DNA of 64,000 nt from Lysinibacillus sp. FSL K6-0232 (GCF_038008325.1 NZ_JBBOYW010000001.1:2780001-2844000), one strand, 5' to 3'; numbered from the stretch's first letter, positions 1 through 8,556 are shown. Notes: generated by a model not told the origin, from the letters alone. Made by a program: numbers and translations.

Positions 1-917
1 ATATCACGCATAATTACTGCTAATTTATAATTATTATGAATTGTTTTTTGTTCTTCATTAGAATATCTTTTAAAGTCTACTCCTCGGCGACTAATAATCG
101 CTGCCATCTTGTCAATATTCACTTTAAATAATCGCTCTGTACTCTCAACTAATTCCTGCATACTTTCTGTTGCTATACGGATTCTATCCATTACTTCTGA
201 TGCGGCATGTAACTTTTCAACTTCTGTATTCACCTCTGCTTTTTTAGCATACATGTCCTCTAGCTTTTTCTCGGTAGAGGCTGCAAAAATAAAACTACCA
301 ATTGCCAGTGCTGGCGCTAAGGCAATTCCGCCTAAAACTGTTGTGCCTCCTGCAATGCCCAAACCGCCTGCCTTTAATGCGCCACCCCCTAAAAATGCTA
401 ATGTCGCATTTTGTGCAGCAATACCGCTTAATGACGCAATAGCTGTACCTGTTGATGCAGCAGCAAATGTTGTTGTTGCACCTACCGCTCCCATTGCAGC
501 TAAGCCTCCTCCCGCTAAAGAAGCTAAACCTGCTGCCATGACTTGTCCTGCCTTCACTACTTGCTTTTCAATATTTAACACAAACTGCTCAACCTCTTGC
601 GTTGTCACAAGACTGTCTATTACAGTTTGATCTGTGAAATTAATATTTTTAATTTTCTTAAATTCATGAATAAATTCTTTCATTACTCCATCTAAAATCT
701 TTAGTTTTAGCTTACCGTATTCTTCGAAAGTTGCATTAGTATTATCTTTTGATTTTTCAAAAGCTGTGTGCGCTTTTTTGTATTTTCTCTCCAGTTGTTC
801 AGCTAATTCCTTTGTTTCCTTCATATTTTTATATGAATCATATCCTTTTTTTCCTGCAACTGCTGTAGAAGCCGTTGCTGCTCCTGCTACGATTAGTGGG
901 ATTAATGGTAATGGCAT
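1..917 (-). CDS. Glycine-rich putative membrane protein (C-terminus off window)
   Basis: This reading frame is open from the ATG at 917 to the window edge (about 305 codons), so the C-terminus is missing. AGGAG lies 10 bases before the start. Residues 3-22 form a hydrophobic N-terminal segment and 30-90 a charged, probably coiled region. Residues 123-214 are a long Gly/Ala/Ser/Thr-rich hydrophobic stretch resembling glycine-zipper membrane segments, and another charged helical region follows from 216. I recall similar proteins of unknown function in many bacteria, sometimes loosely annotated as chemotaxis proteins; I assign no function. Membrane insertion or pore formation is inference from composition. 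It has its own promoter at 975-1003, and its genomic partners lie outside the window. Confidence 0.8.
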   Translation of the reverse strand, partial: MPLPLIPLIVAGAATASTAVAGKKGYDSYKNMKETKELAEQLERKYKKAHTAFEKSKDNTNATFEEYGKLKLKILDGVMKEFIHEFKKIKNINFTDQTVIDSLVTTQEVEQFVLNIEKQVVKAGQVMAAGLASLAGGGLAAMGAVGATTTFAAASTGTAIASLSGIAAQNATLAFLGGGALKAGGLGIAGGTTVLGGIALAPALAIGSFIFAASTEKKLEDMYAKKAEVNTEVEKLHAASEVMDRIRIATESMQELVESTERLFKVNIDKMAAIISRRGVDFKRYSNEEQKTIHNNYKLAVIMRD

Positions 918-974
918 AATGACCAACTCCTATTGTTATTTTTAGTAAAAAATTTTAAGATTACATTTGTTAGC

Positions 975-1003
975 GTTATAGCTTTTATGAATACTTTCTT
1001 CAA
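975..1003 (-). promoter_or_regulatory. SigA-type promoter for the 1-917 gene
   Basis: On the minus strand TTGAAG (998-1003) and TATAAC (975-980) are separated by exactly 17 bases, 58 bases upstream of the start codon at 917. Confidence 0.5.
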
Positions 1004-1075
1004 CACACCAAACAGTCATGCTAAAATTTCTTATGATTTTAATTCAAAAATAGATGACAATTGACAGGGCATCTC

Positions 1076-2044
1076 CTACTTATCCTGATACAAACCTACC
1101 ATTACATCAATCATCTCTATCATTTGTGTGCGTAAGTCTTGTGGTTTAATGACCTCCATCTTTTTTCCTTGACTAAGCAGCCACATCATACAGCCTGTTG
1201 TACCGTATATCTCCGCTTCAATTAACCAACATCCTCTAATGTTTTGACAATGCGCCCATTTGGGAAGCGATCCAGCACAGAGTCAATTGTTACGCCTCGA
1301 AAAATAAATTGTAGACGCTCAAGCTGTCCTGCATACATAAATTGAATACGTTGGCGTAGCATTCCTTCTTCAAAGCGATCTTTTTCTGCAAAGAAAAACT
1401 TTCTGCTTAATAATTTGAAGTGACAAATGCGATCCATTCTGAAAATAACAGGCGATGGGTGCTCACTATCATGCATAAAGGCAATCAAAATAGAAATAAT
1501 ATTCTAAAAATAAAATAGCAACTGGCTTTACAATATGATGCTTTTTTTGATAATCCATTCGTTGATATTCGATTTCTATTACGGTCTTACTGCGAATGCT
1601 GGCCGCAATAGCCCACAGCGTATCGAGCAATGGCTGATTGTGCTGCAATGGGCGATAATGAAGTAACTCATTGCCTACAATCGAATGTATAAATTGTTTA
1701 TCATCCTTTGTGCCCTGTGCTAGTAGTGATGCAATCAAATCTTTCATTTCAGCTGTATTCAGTGCACGACTTTCTAGTAATATCTTTGTTACTGTTAGCA
1801 ACCCTTTTGGTGAAAGTCCCTCCCTATCACCGACCAAGCGATAGCCTTTCTCCGCCCGACTATACTGAATCGATTGGGTTACAGATGACTTTTCTAAATA
1901 CGTTCGTATACTTTGAATATCCCGCTGCACGGTACGTTCATTGACATCTAAACTTTTAGCTATTCCTAGCTTATTAATCGTTTCACCTTTACGAAAGCGA
2001 TCATACAATTGCAATATACGATATACTTGTTCCTCCTTTTCCAT
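1076..2044 (-). pseudogene. WYL-domain transcriptional regulator, frameshifted
   Basis: This is a broken paralogue of the intact WYL regulator at 3549-4520. It starts at ATG 2044 with an AAAGGGGA ribosome site. The first part has a DeoR-type helix-turn-helix (residues about 15-60), then the start of the WYL domain, and follows the paralogue until the conserved EYYFY segment. There a frameshift near 1488-1500 moves the homology to another frame (IAFMHDSEHPSP and onward). A second frameshift near 1228, at the TLEDGW motif, moves it again; the last frame ends at the TAG at 1076-1078 after DVMVGLYQDK. Both shifts lie at positions where the paralogue reads through, so the gene is almost certainly inactive unless the assembly has indels. 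The WYL C-terminal extension normally binds a ligand; that is family knowledge. Confidence 0.9.
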
Positions 2045-2098
2045 CAAAACATCCCCTTTAAATTGATAAGTGGATTTGTTATGTATTGCAACAAAATA

Positions 2099-2117
2099 CC
2101 TAGACATAATATGTCAT
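2099..2117 (-). promoter_or_regulatory. Putative WYL-regulator operator (copy 1)
   Basis: CCTAGACATAATATGTCAT on the + strand contains the palindrome GACATA-A/T-TATGTC. A nearly identical 19-mer occurs at 4574-4592, at the same distance upstream of the intact paralogue, suggesting a shared autoregulatory site. Confidence 0.5.
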
Positions 2118-2248
2118 CCTACCCACTAAATTTACTAATAGTGAAAATATATCATATAAATTACTAGTGTGAGTATATTTTATATGAAAATAAAATCATG
2201 CTAAGATAAAATTAACTACTTAAACAATTGTGAAATCAAAAATAATAG

Positions 2249-2310
2249 AAAAACCGAACAATTCTGAAACACTTTACTTCAAATTGAAGGTTTCATTGAA
2301 TAGTTCGGCA
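2249..2310 (-). terminator. Intrinsic terminator after the lipoprotein gene
   Basis: A long inverted repeat pairs CCGAAC (2254-2259) with GTTCGG (2303-2308), with further inner pairing between TGAAAC and GTTTCA. Read on the minus strand it ends in TTTTT, about 60 bases after the stop at 2368. Confidence 0.8.
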
Positions 2311-2367
2311 TTTTTATATGTTGAAATCTAATTAAATTTTATATACTACTGAATAATATATTATTGG

Positions 2368-3093
2368 TTACCAATTCCATCCATATGGCTTTACTTCAAT
2401 CGTAGCAATTTTATCTTGTATATTTGGTGGTAAATCAGGATAGCTTAATTCAAAGCCTGTTTCCCCATTAGGTGCAAGTCCTATATCGACAGAACCCTCT
2501 AAAGCTCCTAATAAATTTCCTTCAGCATCCAATAAAGCTGCTGCAATGCGAATATCATCTTGCTGATCTTCTGTTATATTTTTAAGAACACCTGTTACCT
2601 TATAGCCGTATTCACCAACAATTCCCTTTATACCACTTACCTCCATAAGCGTTGGGTCTTCTGTTGTTTCCTTAAAACTAAAATTATAAGTTGTTTCAGC
2701 AAATGCCTCTGGATCAACTCCATCTAAATATCCTGTTTCTACAATAATTGCCGTTTCACCAGGCAAAATAACGGATGGTACAGCATAAATCATTGTTTCT
2801 GTTCCTAGAATTGAGTCATCTGTCGCTTTATAATTCATTTGTGTTTCCTTCATTTCAACAGGAACATTTCCTTTGTTTTCATAAATTGCTGCTGAATGAA
2901 CATAAGTCGTATCGTATGATTTCCATGCTGTGCTTACATGTTTTTGAATTTCAGCTAAAGCCGTTACTTGCTTCTTTTCTTCCTTATCACTCGTTTCATT
3001 ATCTGATTGCGAGCTAGCAATCTTGTCCTCTCCACAACCGCTTAAAATTAATCCTAAAGATAGGATAGTGCTAGCTACTAATAGTTTCTTCAT
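2368..3093 (-). CDS. Secreted lipoprotein of unknown function
   Basis: A 241-residue protein with a classic lipoprotein signal: positive MKK, a hydrophobic core and lipobox LSGC with the lipidated Cys at about 20. A charged, Ser/Asp/Glu/Lys-rich linker (about 21-45) would tether the mature protein to the outer face of the membrane. The rest resembles immunoglobulin-like extracellular domains of Firmicutes (DUF5067/FxLYD-like): an N-terminal beta-rich segment with a conserved LPGETA turn and a second repeat containing GVLKN. The family match is from pattern only. The start is supported by AGAGGGGA six bases upstream. It lies 29 bases after the small membrane protein at 3123-3455, so the two are probably one operon ending at the 2249-2310 terminator. 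Confidence 0.85.
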   Translation of the reverse strand: MKKLLVASTILSLGLILSGCGEDKIASSQSDNETSDKEEKKQVTALAEIQKHVSTAWKSYDTTYVHSAAIYENKGNVPVEMKETQMNYKATDDSILGTETMIYAVPSVILPGETAIIVETGYLDGVDPEAFAETTYNFSFKETTEDPTLMEVSGIKGIVGEYGYKVTGVLKNITEDQQDDIRIAAALLDAEGNLLGALEGSVDIGLAPNGETGFELSYPDLPPNIQDKIATIEVKPYGWNW

Positions 3094-3122
3094 TCATAGT
3101 CCCCTCTTCATCCAATAAATAT

Positions 3123-3455
3123 TTAAGCATTTGTTATATCTGCTTTAGGTGTTTGTTTAATTCGAAATGCTAATATCCCTGCTAATATTAAAAAGATAAA
3201 TGCTACTATGAAAAATAAGCCATTTGTAAAAAAGCCATAGATAGCAATTAAGATTAACATTATTCCGCCAATTTTATGAAACTTCCAAGAAATAAAGCCC
3301 ATAAAGATAGCAAGAGCAGACAGCCAAAAGACCGTTGCACCGTCATTTGCCATATCATTTTCTCCAAAGCCTGTACCAAAAGCTGTAACAATAAAACCAC
3401 TTGCTAATCCTGCTAAACCACCAATCATTGCTAACACTGCCACCCAAATTTTCAT
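3123..3455 (-). CDS. Small four-helix membrane protein
   Basis: A 110-residue integral membrane protein with four predicted hydrophobic segments at about 3-25, 42-58, 62-78 and 80-98, a short polar loop (FGENDMANDGA) after the first, and a basic tail. It resembles small DUF4064-type membrane proteins of Bacillales, but I do not recognise it firmly. The start has a clear AGGAGG eight bases upstream. It is the first gene of a probable two-gene operon with the downstream lipoprotein. The encoded pair could work together at the membrane, which is inference from position. Confidence 0.8.
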   Translation of the reverse strand: MKIWVAVLAMIGGLAGLASGFIVTAFGTGFGENDMANDGATVFWLSALAIFMGFISWKFHKIGGIMLILIAIYGFFTNGLFFIVAFIFLILAGILAFRIKQTPKADITNA

Positions 3456-3548
3456 TATTCAGCCTCCTATTAATCGCCAAAAAATTTATCCATACTTATT
3501 TAAAACATACTATTTTTAACATTCTATCCCTAGCTCAATTATGTATTC

Positions 3549-4520
3549 TTAAGCCTCTTTATAGCTGTATAGCATGTTTTCAATAAGCTTTTTCATATGC
3601 TCTCGTAAATCCACTGGATAAGTCACTTCCACCTTATCGCCCTGACTTAGCAACCACATTATGCAGCCTGTTGTGCCATATACTTCTGCTTCTACAAGCC
3701 AGCCATCTTCTAACGTCCTGATAATTTTTCCATTTGGAAAGCGGTCTAATACAGGGGTAATTGTCACACCTCGAAACTTAAATTGCAGACGGACTAAGTT
3801 ACCAGAATACATAAATTGAATACGTTGACGTAGTATACCTTCCTCAACGCGATCTTTTTCAGCAATTGAAAATGGCTCATTCAATTGTTTCAATAACCGT
3901 ATACGATCTAATCGAAAAATAACTGGAGAATGGTACTCGCTATCTTTTATAAATGCAATAAGATAGAAATAATATTCTGAGAATAAAATAGCAACTGGTT
4001 TTACAATATGTTGCTTCTGTTGCTGATCCATTCGCTCATAAATAATTTCTATAAATCTCTTTTTCTGAATACTTTCAGCAATATCCCATACGATATCAAT
4101 TAATGGTTGATTATGCTGTAAAGGGCGATAATGTAGCAATTCATTTCCTACAAAGGTATAAATGGTTTTTCTATTTTTCGTATTGCTTTGTGCTAGCAAA
4201 GTGTCAATCATACGTTTCATCTCATCAGCACTCAAAACACGGCTCTCTAACAAAATTTTCGATATTATCAATACTTCTTTAGCTGGTATTCCTTTTGGGG
4301 TACTTTCTGTTAATACATAGCCCTTTTTAACCGCATCATATTCTATTGTTTGTCCAGAAAATGAGTTAGCTAAATGCTCTTGAATATTACTAATATCCCG
4401 CTGTATTGTACGCATACTAACCGCAAGTCTTGTGGCTGCTTCTGACTTATTAATTGTTTCTCCGTTACGCAGCTGGTCATATAATTGTAGAACACGGTGT
4501 ATCTGCTCCCATTTTTCCAA
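3549..4520 (-). CDS. HTH/WYL-domain transcriptional regulator
   Basis: A 323-residue YafY-like regulator. Residues about 8-60 form a DeoR-type winged helix (LQLYDQLRNGETINKSEAA, then the recognition helix SMRTIQRDI). A WYL domain follows at about 140-215 and the WCX C-terminal extension at 230-310. Such proteins bind DNA and respond to small molecules or nucleic acids through the WYL pocket; the effector here is unknown. The start is TTG at 4520, preceded by GGGAGGTG at ideal spacing. The 19-bp palindromic motif 54 bases upstream (4574-4592) is also found before the broken paralogue at 1076-2044, so autoregulation is likely. The two copies look like a tandem duplication of one ancestor with the lipoprotein pair between them. 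Confidence 0.9.
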   Translation of the reverse strand: MEKWEQIHRVLQLYDQLRNGETINKSEAATRLAVSMRTIQRDISNIQEHLANSFSGQTIEYDAVKKGYVLTESTPKGIPAKEVLIISKILLESRVLSADEMKRMIDTLLAQSNTKNRKTIYTFVGNELLHYRPLQHNQPLIDIVWDIAESIQKKRFIEIIYERMDQQQKQHIVKPVAILFSEYYFYLIAFIKDSEYHSPVIFRLDRIRLLKQLNEPFSIAEKDRVEEGILRQRIQFMYSGNLVRLQFKFRGVTITPVLDRFPNGKIIRTLEDGWLVEAEVYGTTGCIMWLLSQGDKVEVTYPVDLREHMKKLIENMLYSYKEA

Positions 4521-4573
4521 AATGACACCTCCCTTCCTAGCACAACTAACTCACTCATTACATTAACAAATCG

Positions 4574-4592
4574 CCTAGACGTAAGATGTCAT
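4574..4592 (-). promoter_or_regulatory. Putative WYL-regulator operator (copy 2)
   Basis: CCTAGACGTAAGATGTCAT on the + strand matches the motif at 2099-2117 at 17 of 19 positions and has an imperfect GAC...GTC dyad. It lies 54 bases upstream of the TTG start at 4520. Confidence 0.5.
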
Positions 4593-4661
4593 TTGATATA
4601 TATTTTTTTATTGTTCAACTGAAAATAATCTTAGAGTTTTCATCATTCTATTTTCTGTCAT

Positions 4662-4712
4662 AAAAAAACACCTAAATGGGTAGAATTATTCTCTAACCAT
4701 TCAGGTGTTATT
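4662..4712 (-). terminator. Intrinsic terminator after the phosphodiesterase gene
   Basis: AACACCT (4667-4673) pairs with AGGTGTT (4703-4709), with inner CAT/ATG pairing. On the minus strand the stem is followed by a run of T. It closes the racE-to-ysnB gene block. Confidence 0.8.
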
Positions 4713-4731
4713 TAAATTTTTATGCTTTTTG

Positions 4732-5232
4732 TTATCTCGGGAATGTTTGGGTTGCCAGGCACTCATGATGATCCGTCCAAAAATCCACCTTAAAAGATGT
4801 GCTACTGATTTCCACAATCGCAAAGCTTTTTTCCTTGCGACCGCGTGGCTTTAGAAGACTTCCAGGGTTTAAAAATAAAATATTGTCGATAACTTCGGCA
4901 CCCAGGGTATGGGAGTGACCAAAACATACAAGCTGTGCGCCTACCTCTTTTGCGCGATAGGCTAATGCTAGCATAGAGCTTTTCACATTGAATAAATGAC
5001 CGTGTGTAGCAAAAATCGTTACATCCCTAGCAGTAAACACTTCTTCTTTTGGGAAGGCTTCATCATGGTCGCAGTTTCCCCGCACTTTTTTCATGCCTGC
5101 TAATGCTGGATGTGAAAAAGGAAGTTCACTATCACCACAATGTATTAGCATATCAATATTTGGATAAAAGCCTCTCACTTTATCAATCACATGGCTATCA
5201 CCATGGGTATCGCTCATAACTAATATTTTCAT
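4732..5232 (-). CDS. ysnB: YfcE/YsnB-type metallophosphoesterase
   Basis: A 166-residue single-domain calcineurin-like phosphoesterase with all the metal-binding motifs: DTHGD (8-12), CGDSE (32-36), RGNCDHDE (51-58), ATHGH (75-79) and FGHSHT (104-109). Enzymes of this family are Mn-dependent phosphodiesterases; the natural substrate of YsnB is not settled. It lies 11 bases downstream of the XTP pyrophosphatase gene, as in B. subtilis ysnA-ysnB, and a terminator follows. The length matches the family, with no extra domain. Confidence 0.92.
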   Translation of the reverse strand: MKILVMSDTHGDSHVIDKVRGFYPNIDMLIHCGDSELPFSHPALAGMKKVRGNCDHDEAFPKEEVFTARDVTIFATHGHLFNVKSSMLALAYRAKEVGAQLVCFGHSHTLGAEVIDNILFLNPGSLLKPRGRKEKSFAIVEISSTSFKVDFWTDHHECLATQTFPR

Positions 5233-5243
5233 CGACTCACCTC

Positions 5244-5837
5244 TTACTTTATAAGATTCGGCAATTGCTCCTTCAGCTTGCGAATCGCATTGCCACGATG
5301 CGAAATAGCTCCTTTTTCCGCTGGTGTCAGCTCAGCCATCATACGGTTTAAGCTTGGTACAAAAAAGATTGGGTCATAGCCAAAGCCATTTGTTCCACGT
5401 TTCTCATGCGCAATTACACCCTCACATGTACCAAAAACTGTTGTTGTTTCAAAGTCTGGGCCTGCAATCGCAATACAGCAGCAAAAACGCGCTGTACGTT
5501 TGGCATCCTCTACCCCTTGTAGGTTTTCTAATAGCTTTGTCATATTTGCTTCATCATCATGGTCGCCCGCGTAGCGTGCAGAGTACACGCCTGGCGCACC
5601 ATTTAGGGCATCCACTGCTAAGCCGCTATCATCAGCAATGACAATTGTACCAAGCTCTCTTGCTAGTGCTTCTGCCTTTAAAATAGCATTTTCCTCGAAG
5701 GTTGTACCTGTTTCTTCTATTTCCATGTCTGGTGCGGCTTCAAACATTGTGACCACCTTATAGCCAAGTGGACCAAATAATGCTTCGAAATCTTGTGCTT
5801 TTCCTTTATTTTTTGTTGCGATCACTACTTGTTTCAT
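5244..5837 (-). CDS. rdgB: XTP/dITP (non-canonical purine NTP) pyrophosphatase
   Basis: A 197-residue Ham1/RdgB family house-cleaning enzyme that hydrolyses XTP, dITP and ITP to monophosphates and pyrophosphate, keeping deaminated purines out of nucleic acids. Visible motifs are TKNKGK (8-13), the metal-binding DDSGL (69-73), GTNGFGYDPIF (about 148-158) and SHRGNA (about 179-184). The start is one base after the rph stop, so translational coupling with rph is likely. This rph-ysnA-ysnB order is standard in Bacillales. Confidence 0.96.
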   Translation of the reverse strand: MKQVVIATKNKGKAQDFEALFGPLGYKVVTMFEAAPDMEIEETGTTFEENAILKAEALARELGTIVIADDSGLAVDALNGAPGVYSARYAGDHDDEANMTKLLENLQGVEDAKRTARFCCCIAIAGPDFETTTVFGTCEGVIAHEKRGTNGFGYDPIFFVPSLNRMMAELTPAEKGAISHRGNAIRKLKEQLPNLIK

Positions 5838-5838
5838 T

Positions 5839-6588
5839 TTACTGATTGCCTCCCACCATCATTGCTAGCTCACCAAGTGCCGCTTTTTGGTATTCAATTA
5901 ATTGCTGAATGCCCTTTTCACCTAATGCTAACAAATCATTTAATTCTTCACGAGAAAATGTTGCTTCCTCACCTGTGCCTTGTAATTCCACAAAGCGTCC
6001 CGTACCTGTCATAACAATATTCATATCAACAGCAGCGTCAACATCTTCTACATAGTTCAAATCTAAAATAGCACCCTGTTCTTCTACAATCCCTACACTT
6101 GTAGCTGCTAAAAAGTCTGTTACTGGGAAGATAGCAAATGGCTTTTCTTCAGCCAGCTTAGCTATTGCCTGTGTCATTGCGACAAATGCGCCTGTAATGG
6201 AGGCTGTACGAGTGCCGCCGTCTGCTTGAATGACATCACAGTCAATCCATACAGTACGCTCACCAAGTGCCTCTAAATCAACAACAGCACGCAATGCGCG
6301 GCCAATTAAGCGTTGAATCTCCATTGTTCGTCCATTAACCTTGCCACGAGAAGACTCGCGTGGTGTACGCTGAGCTGTTGCCCTAGGAAGCATTGAATAT
6401 TCCGCTGTAATCCATCCTTTTCCTTGCCCACGTAAAAAGCCTGGTACTTTTTCTTCTATTGTTGCTGTACAAATTACTTTTGTATTGCCTACCTGAATTA
6501 ATACGGAACCTTCTGGGTGTAATAGATACTCGCTATCGATTGCTACAGGTCGTAGTACATCTGCTTGTCTTTCATCAAATCTTGTCAT
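5839..6588 (-). CDS. rph: RNase PH
   Basis: A phosphate-dependent 3' to 5' exoribonuclease that trims tRNA 3' ends, 249 residues from the chosen start. The start MTRFDERQ at 6588 is preceded by AGGAGG at eight bases; a longer frame to 6621 would lack a ribosome site and exceed the family length. The RNase PH signatures RSSRGK-like ([13 protein letters not shown]) and [14 protein letters not shown] are intact. In B. subtilis gerM lies between racE and rph; here the intergenic gap holds only a terminator, so gerM is missing at this spot. Confidence 0.96.
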   Translation of the reverse strand: MTRFDERQADVLRPVAIDSEYLLHPEGSVLIQVGNTKVICTATIEEKVPGFLRGQGKGWITAEYSMLPRATAQRTPRESSRGKVNGRTMEIQRLIGRALRAVVDLEALGERTVWIDCDVIQADGGTRTASITGAFVAMTQAIAKLAEEKPFAIFPVTDFLAATSVGIVEEQGAILDLNYVEDVDAAVDMNIVMTGTGRFVELQGTGEEATFSREELNDLLALGEKGIQQLIEYQKAALGELAMMVGGNQ

Positions 6589-6677
6589 ATATTTTCCTCC
6601 TAAAAACTTTCGCGCACTCATCTTATCATAATTTATTCCACTTAGAAAAGCAGTTATGATAGCATGCTAAAAACGGC

Positions 6678-6712
6678 AAAAATCAGCCTAGCCCAATTGC
6701 TAAGCTGATTTT
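6678..6712 (-). terminator. Intrinsic terminator after racE
   Basis: AAATCAGCTTAGC pairs with the complementary arm across a short loop and is followed by T on the minus strand. It begins right at the racE stop. Confidence 0.75.
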
Positions 6713-7510
6713 TTATTTTAATGTAATACGTTTAATATCGAGAGTGCCTCTCTCTAACCAATTTTCAGCGATAGAGCGAAAGATTGGCACAGAACCTGTT
6801 GCAAAAAATTTATGAGCAGGCACTGCATCAGCATCTGCCAAAGTGCCATTATACGCTAACATTTCTTGAACATCCTTTGCTGTTTCCTCCGCAGAAGATA
6901 AAACATGGACATCTTCTCCGACAACAGCTTCAATTTGTTTTTGTAGGATCGGATAATGTGTACATCCTAAAATAACTGTATCAAAATGTTGATTTTTTAG
7001 TGGTCTTAAGCCTTCCGCAATTAATTTATTCGCAAAGTCACCTTTGTATTCTCCACTTTCTACGAGTGGGACAAATGTGGGACAAGCTAGTGGAATAATA
7101 TGTGTGGACGTATTTAATGATAATAAGGCTTCCTCATACGCCCCACTTTTAATGGTTCCTTCTGTTGCAAGCACAACGACTTCATGTCGCTTCGTTTTCT
7201 TTACAGCTGCACGTGCGCCAGCATTAATAACACCTAGTACTGGAAAAGGCATATTTCTTTGTAAGCTTTCGAGTGCTACTGCAGTCGCTGTATTACAAGC
7301 AATAACGAGCATCTTAATATTCATTTTTTCAAGTGCTTTCGCCATTTGCCAAGTAAAATTTCGTACTTCCTGACGACTTCTTGGACCATATGGACATCTT
7401 GCTGTATCGCCAATATAATAGATTGTTTCATTTGGCAATCGTTTCATAATTTCTTTTGCTACGGTTAAACCGCCTACTCCTGAATCAATAACGCCTATCG
7501 GGGCATTCAT
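6713..7510 (-). CDS. racE: Glutamate racemase
   Basis: A 265-residue cofactor-independent racemase making D-glutamate for peptidoglycan. The two catalytic cysteines are in ACNTATA (Cys72) and GCTHYP (about Cys184), with the N-terminal DSGVGGLT substrate loop (9-16) and the GDTARCPYGPR segment. Length and sequence fit the RacE/MurI type of Bacillus. It is preceded by the MarR-type gene with a 10-base gap, as with ysmB-racE in B. subtilis, and its own terminator ends just after the stop codon. Confidence 0.96.
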   Translation of the reverse strand: MNAPIGVIDSGVGGLTVAKEIMKRLPNETIYYIGDTARCPYGPRSRQEVRNFTWQMAKALEKMNIKMLVIACNTATAVALESLQRNMPFPVLGVINAGARAAVKKTKRHEVVVLATEGTIKSGAYEEALLSLNTSTHIIPLACPTFVPLVESGEYKGDFANKLIAEGLRPLKNQHFDTVILGCTHYPILQKQIEAVVGEDVHVLSSAEETAKDVQEMLAYNGTLADADAVPAHKFFATGSVPIFRSIAENWLERGTLDIKRITLK

Positions 7511-7520
7511 ACCTTCCGCC

Positions 7521-7973
7521 TCAATCCTGTTTCATGTGTACATGTAGTTTTTCTAAATAACTTGATAATTGTGCGACTTCTTGTTCAGTAAAACCAACAA
7601 GTTTCTCCTGCAAATATCGCTGCCTTTTTTCGATAACCTCTTGGATAATGCGTTCGCCCTTTTCGAGAAGATGAACAACAACAACACGTCGATCATTTTC
7701 ATCGCGCACACGCTTTACTAATTCATTTTTCTCCATTCGGTCTACTAAATCTGTTGTTGTGCTAAAAGCTAAGTATAAACGGTTTGATAATTCGCCAATT
7801 GTCATATCACCAAGCTCTTCTAACCACTGTAATGCAACAAATTGTGGCGGTGTAATCGCATAATCGGAAACGATTTCTCGTCCTTTTTGCTTTACGATGG
7901 CCGCTATATAGCGTAATTCCTTCTCAACCGTTGCAACGGTTTCAGGTGAGTGCTTTGTTACTTCATTCGACAT
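7521..7973 (-). CDS. ysmB: MarR-family transcriptional regulator (YsmB-like)
   Basis: A 150-residue winged-helix regulator. The helix-turn-helix lies at about 55-95 (GELSNRLYLAFSTTTDLVDRMEK) and the wing has the conserved DENDRRVVVVHL segment (DxRxxxxxLT-type). Long N- and C-terminal helices form the dimer interface. In B. subtilis ysmB sits in the same place between gerE and racE; its targets are not known to me. It is probably co-transcribed with racE. Confidence 0.9.
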   Translation of the reverse strand: MSNEVTKHSPETVATVEKELRYIAAIVKQKGREIVSDYAITPPQFVALQWLEELGDMTIGELSNRLYLAFSTTTDLVDRMEKNELVKRVRDENDRRVVVVHLLEKGERIIQEVIEKRQRYLQEKLVGFTEQEVAQLSSYLEKLHVHMKQD

Positions 7974-8047
7974 ATAACTATTTCACTCCTAAAAATACGT
8001 TGAATAGTTCTATTTTGTCGTTTTTTTCACGAAATAGCAAGTGTCCA

Positions 8048-8269
8048 TTAGTCTAATTTAAATTCTTCCAAGCGTAACAGCTCAATCAACGCCTGAGATC
8101 GATTCGTTACACCTAGCTTTTGAATTGTATTGGAAATGTGATTACGCACTGTTTTTTCACTAATACCAAGCTGCTCTGCAATATCTCTCGTTGTTTTTTC
8201 AGCTAATAAAAGCGCAAATATTTCACGTTCTCGGTTTGTTAAAAGAGAACGATGATGAGAGCCATTCAT
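8048..8269 (-). CDS. gerE: Late spore-coat transcription regulator GerE
   Basis: A 73-residue protein that is a single LuxR-type helix-turn-helix domain, as in B. subtilis GerE (74 residues). The signature TNREREIFALL and the recognition region GISEKTVRNHISNTIQKLGV are intact. GerE acts in the mother cell at the last stage of sporulation, together with SigK, switching coat genes on or off. Its presence shows an endospore former. The 486 bases upstream are gene-free and carry the structured repeat at 8411-8556. Confidence 0.96.
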   Translation of the reverse strand: MNGSHHRSLLTNREREIFALLLAEKTTRDIAEQLGISEKTVRNHISNTIQKLGVTNRSQALIELLRLEEFKLD

Positions 8270-8410
8270 TCAGTTACACCCTCCTCCCCCGCACGTATTG
8301 TAACTTATGTTAAGGAGCGTGGAGCGGTGACGGCTATTTGCATGAATATTACATGTTTCCTTAAAAATTTCAGAAATTGTGTTTTCTTATTCAAAAATTG
8401 CATATAAAGT

Positions 8411-8556
8411 GAACCTTCAATCAGTGGGGAAATCCTTATCCCCACTGATTGGTAGTTTCACCAATCGGGTTTTTACAGGCTGGTGATCCCCACTTAGCTA
8501 TTGCGTTTCTACTCATTATTTGGATGTGGGGCTCCCGTTAATACGGGATAAAATTC
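8411..8556. repeat. Structured dispersed repeat upstream of gerE
   Basis: A perfect 12-bp inverted repeat (8418-8429 with 8440-8451, CAATCAGTGGGG/CCCCACTGATTG) is followed by TCACCA/TGGTGA pairing, a further CCCCAC/GTGGGG pair and TCCCGT-TAAT-ACGGGA near 8536-8550. Its two ends, CCTTCAATC and GTTAATACGGRATAAA, recur in a short form at 37020-37062 before sspH. The rest of the 8270-8755 gap shows nothing coding. Confidence 0.6.

Noticed and set aside
109-630. Forward open frame of 173 codons rich in Ala/Pro
   Set aside because: It is the complement of the glycine-rich minus-strand gene, which has a promoter, a ribosome site and sensible composition; the forward frame has none.
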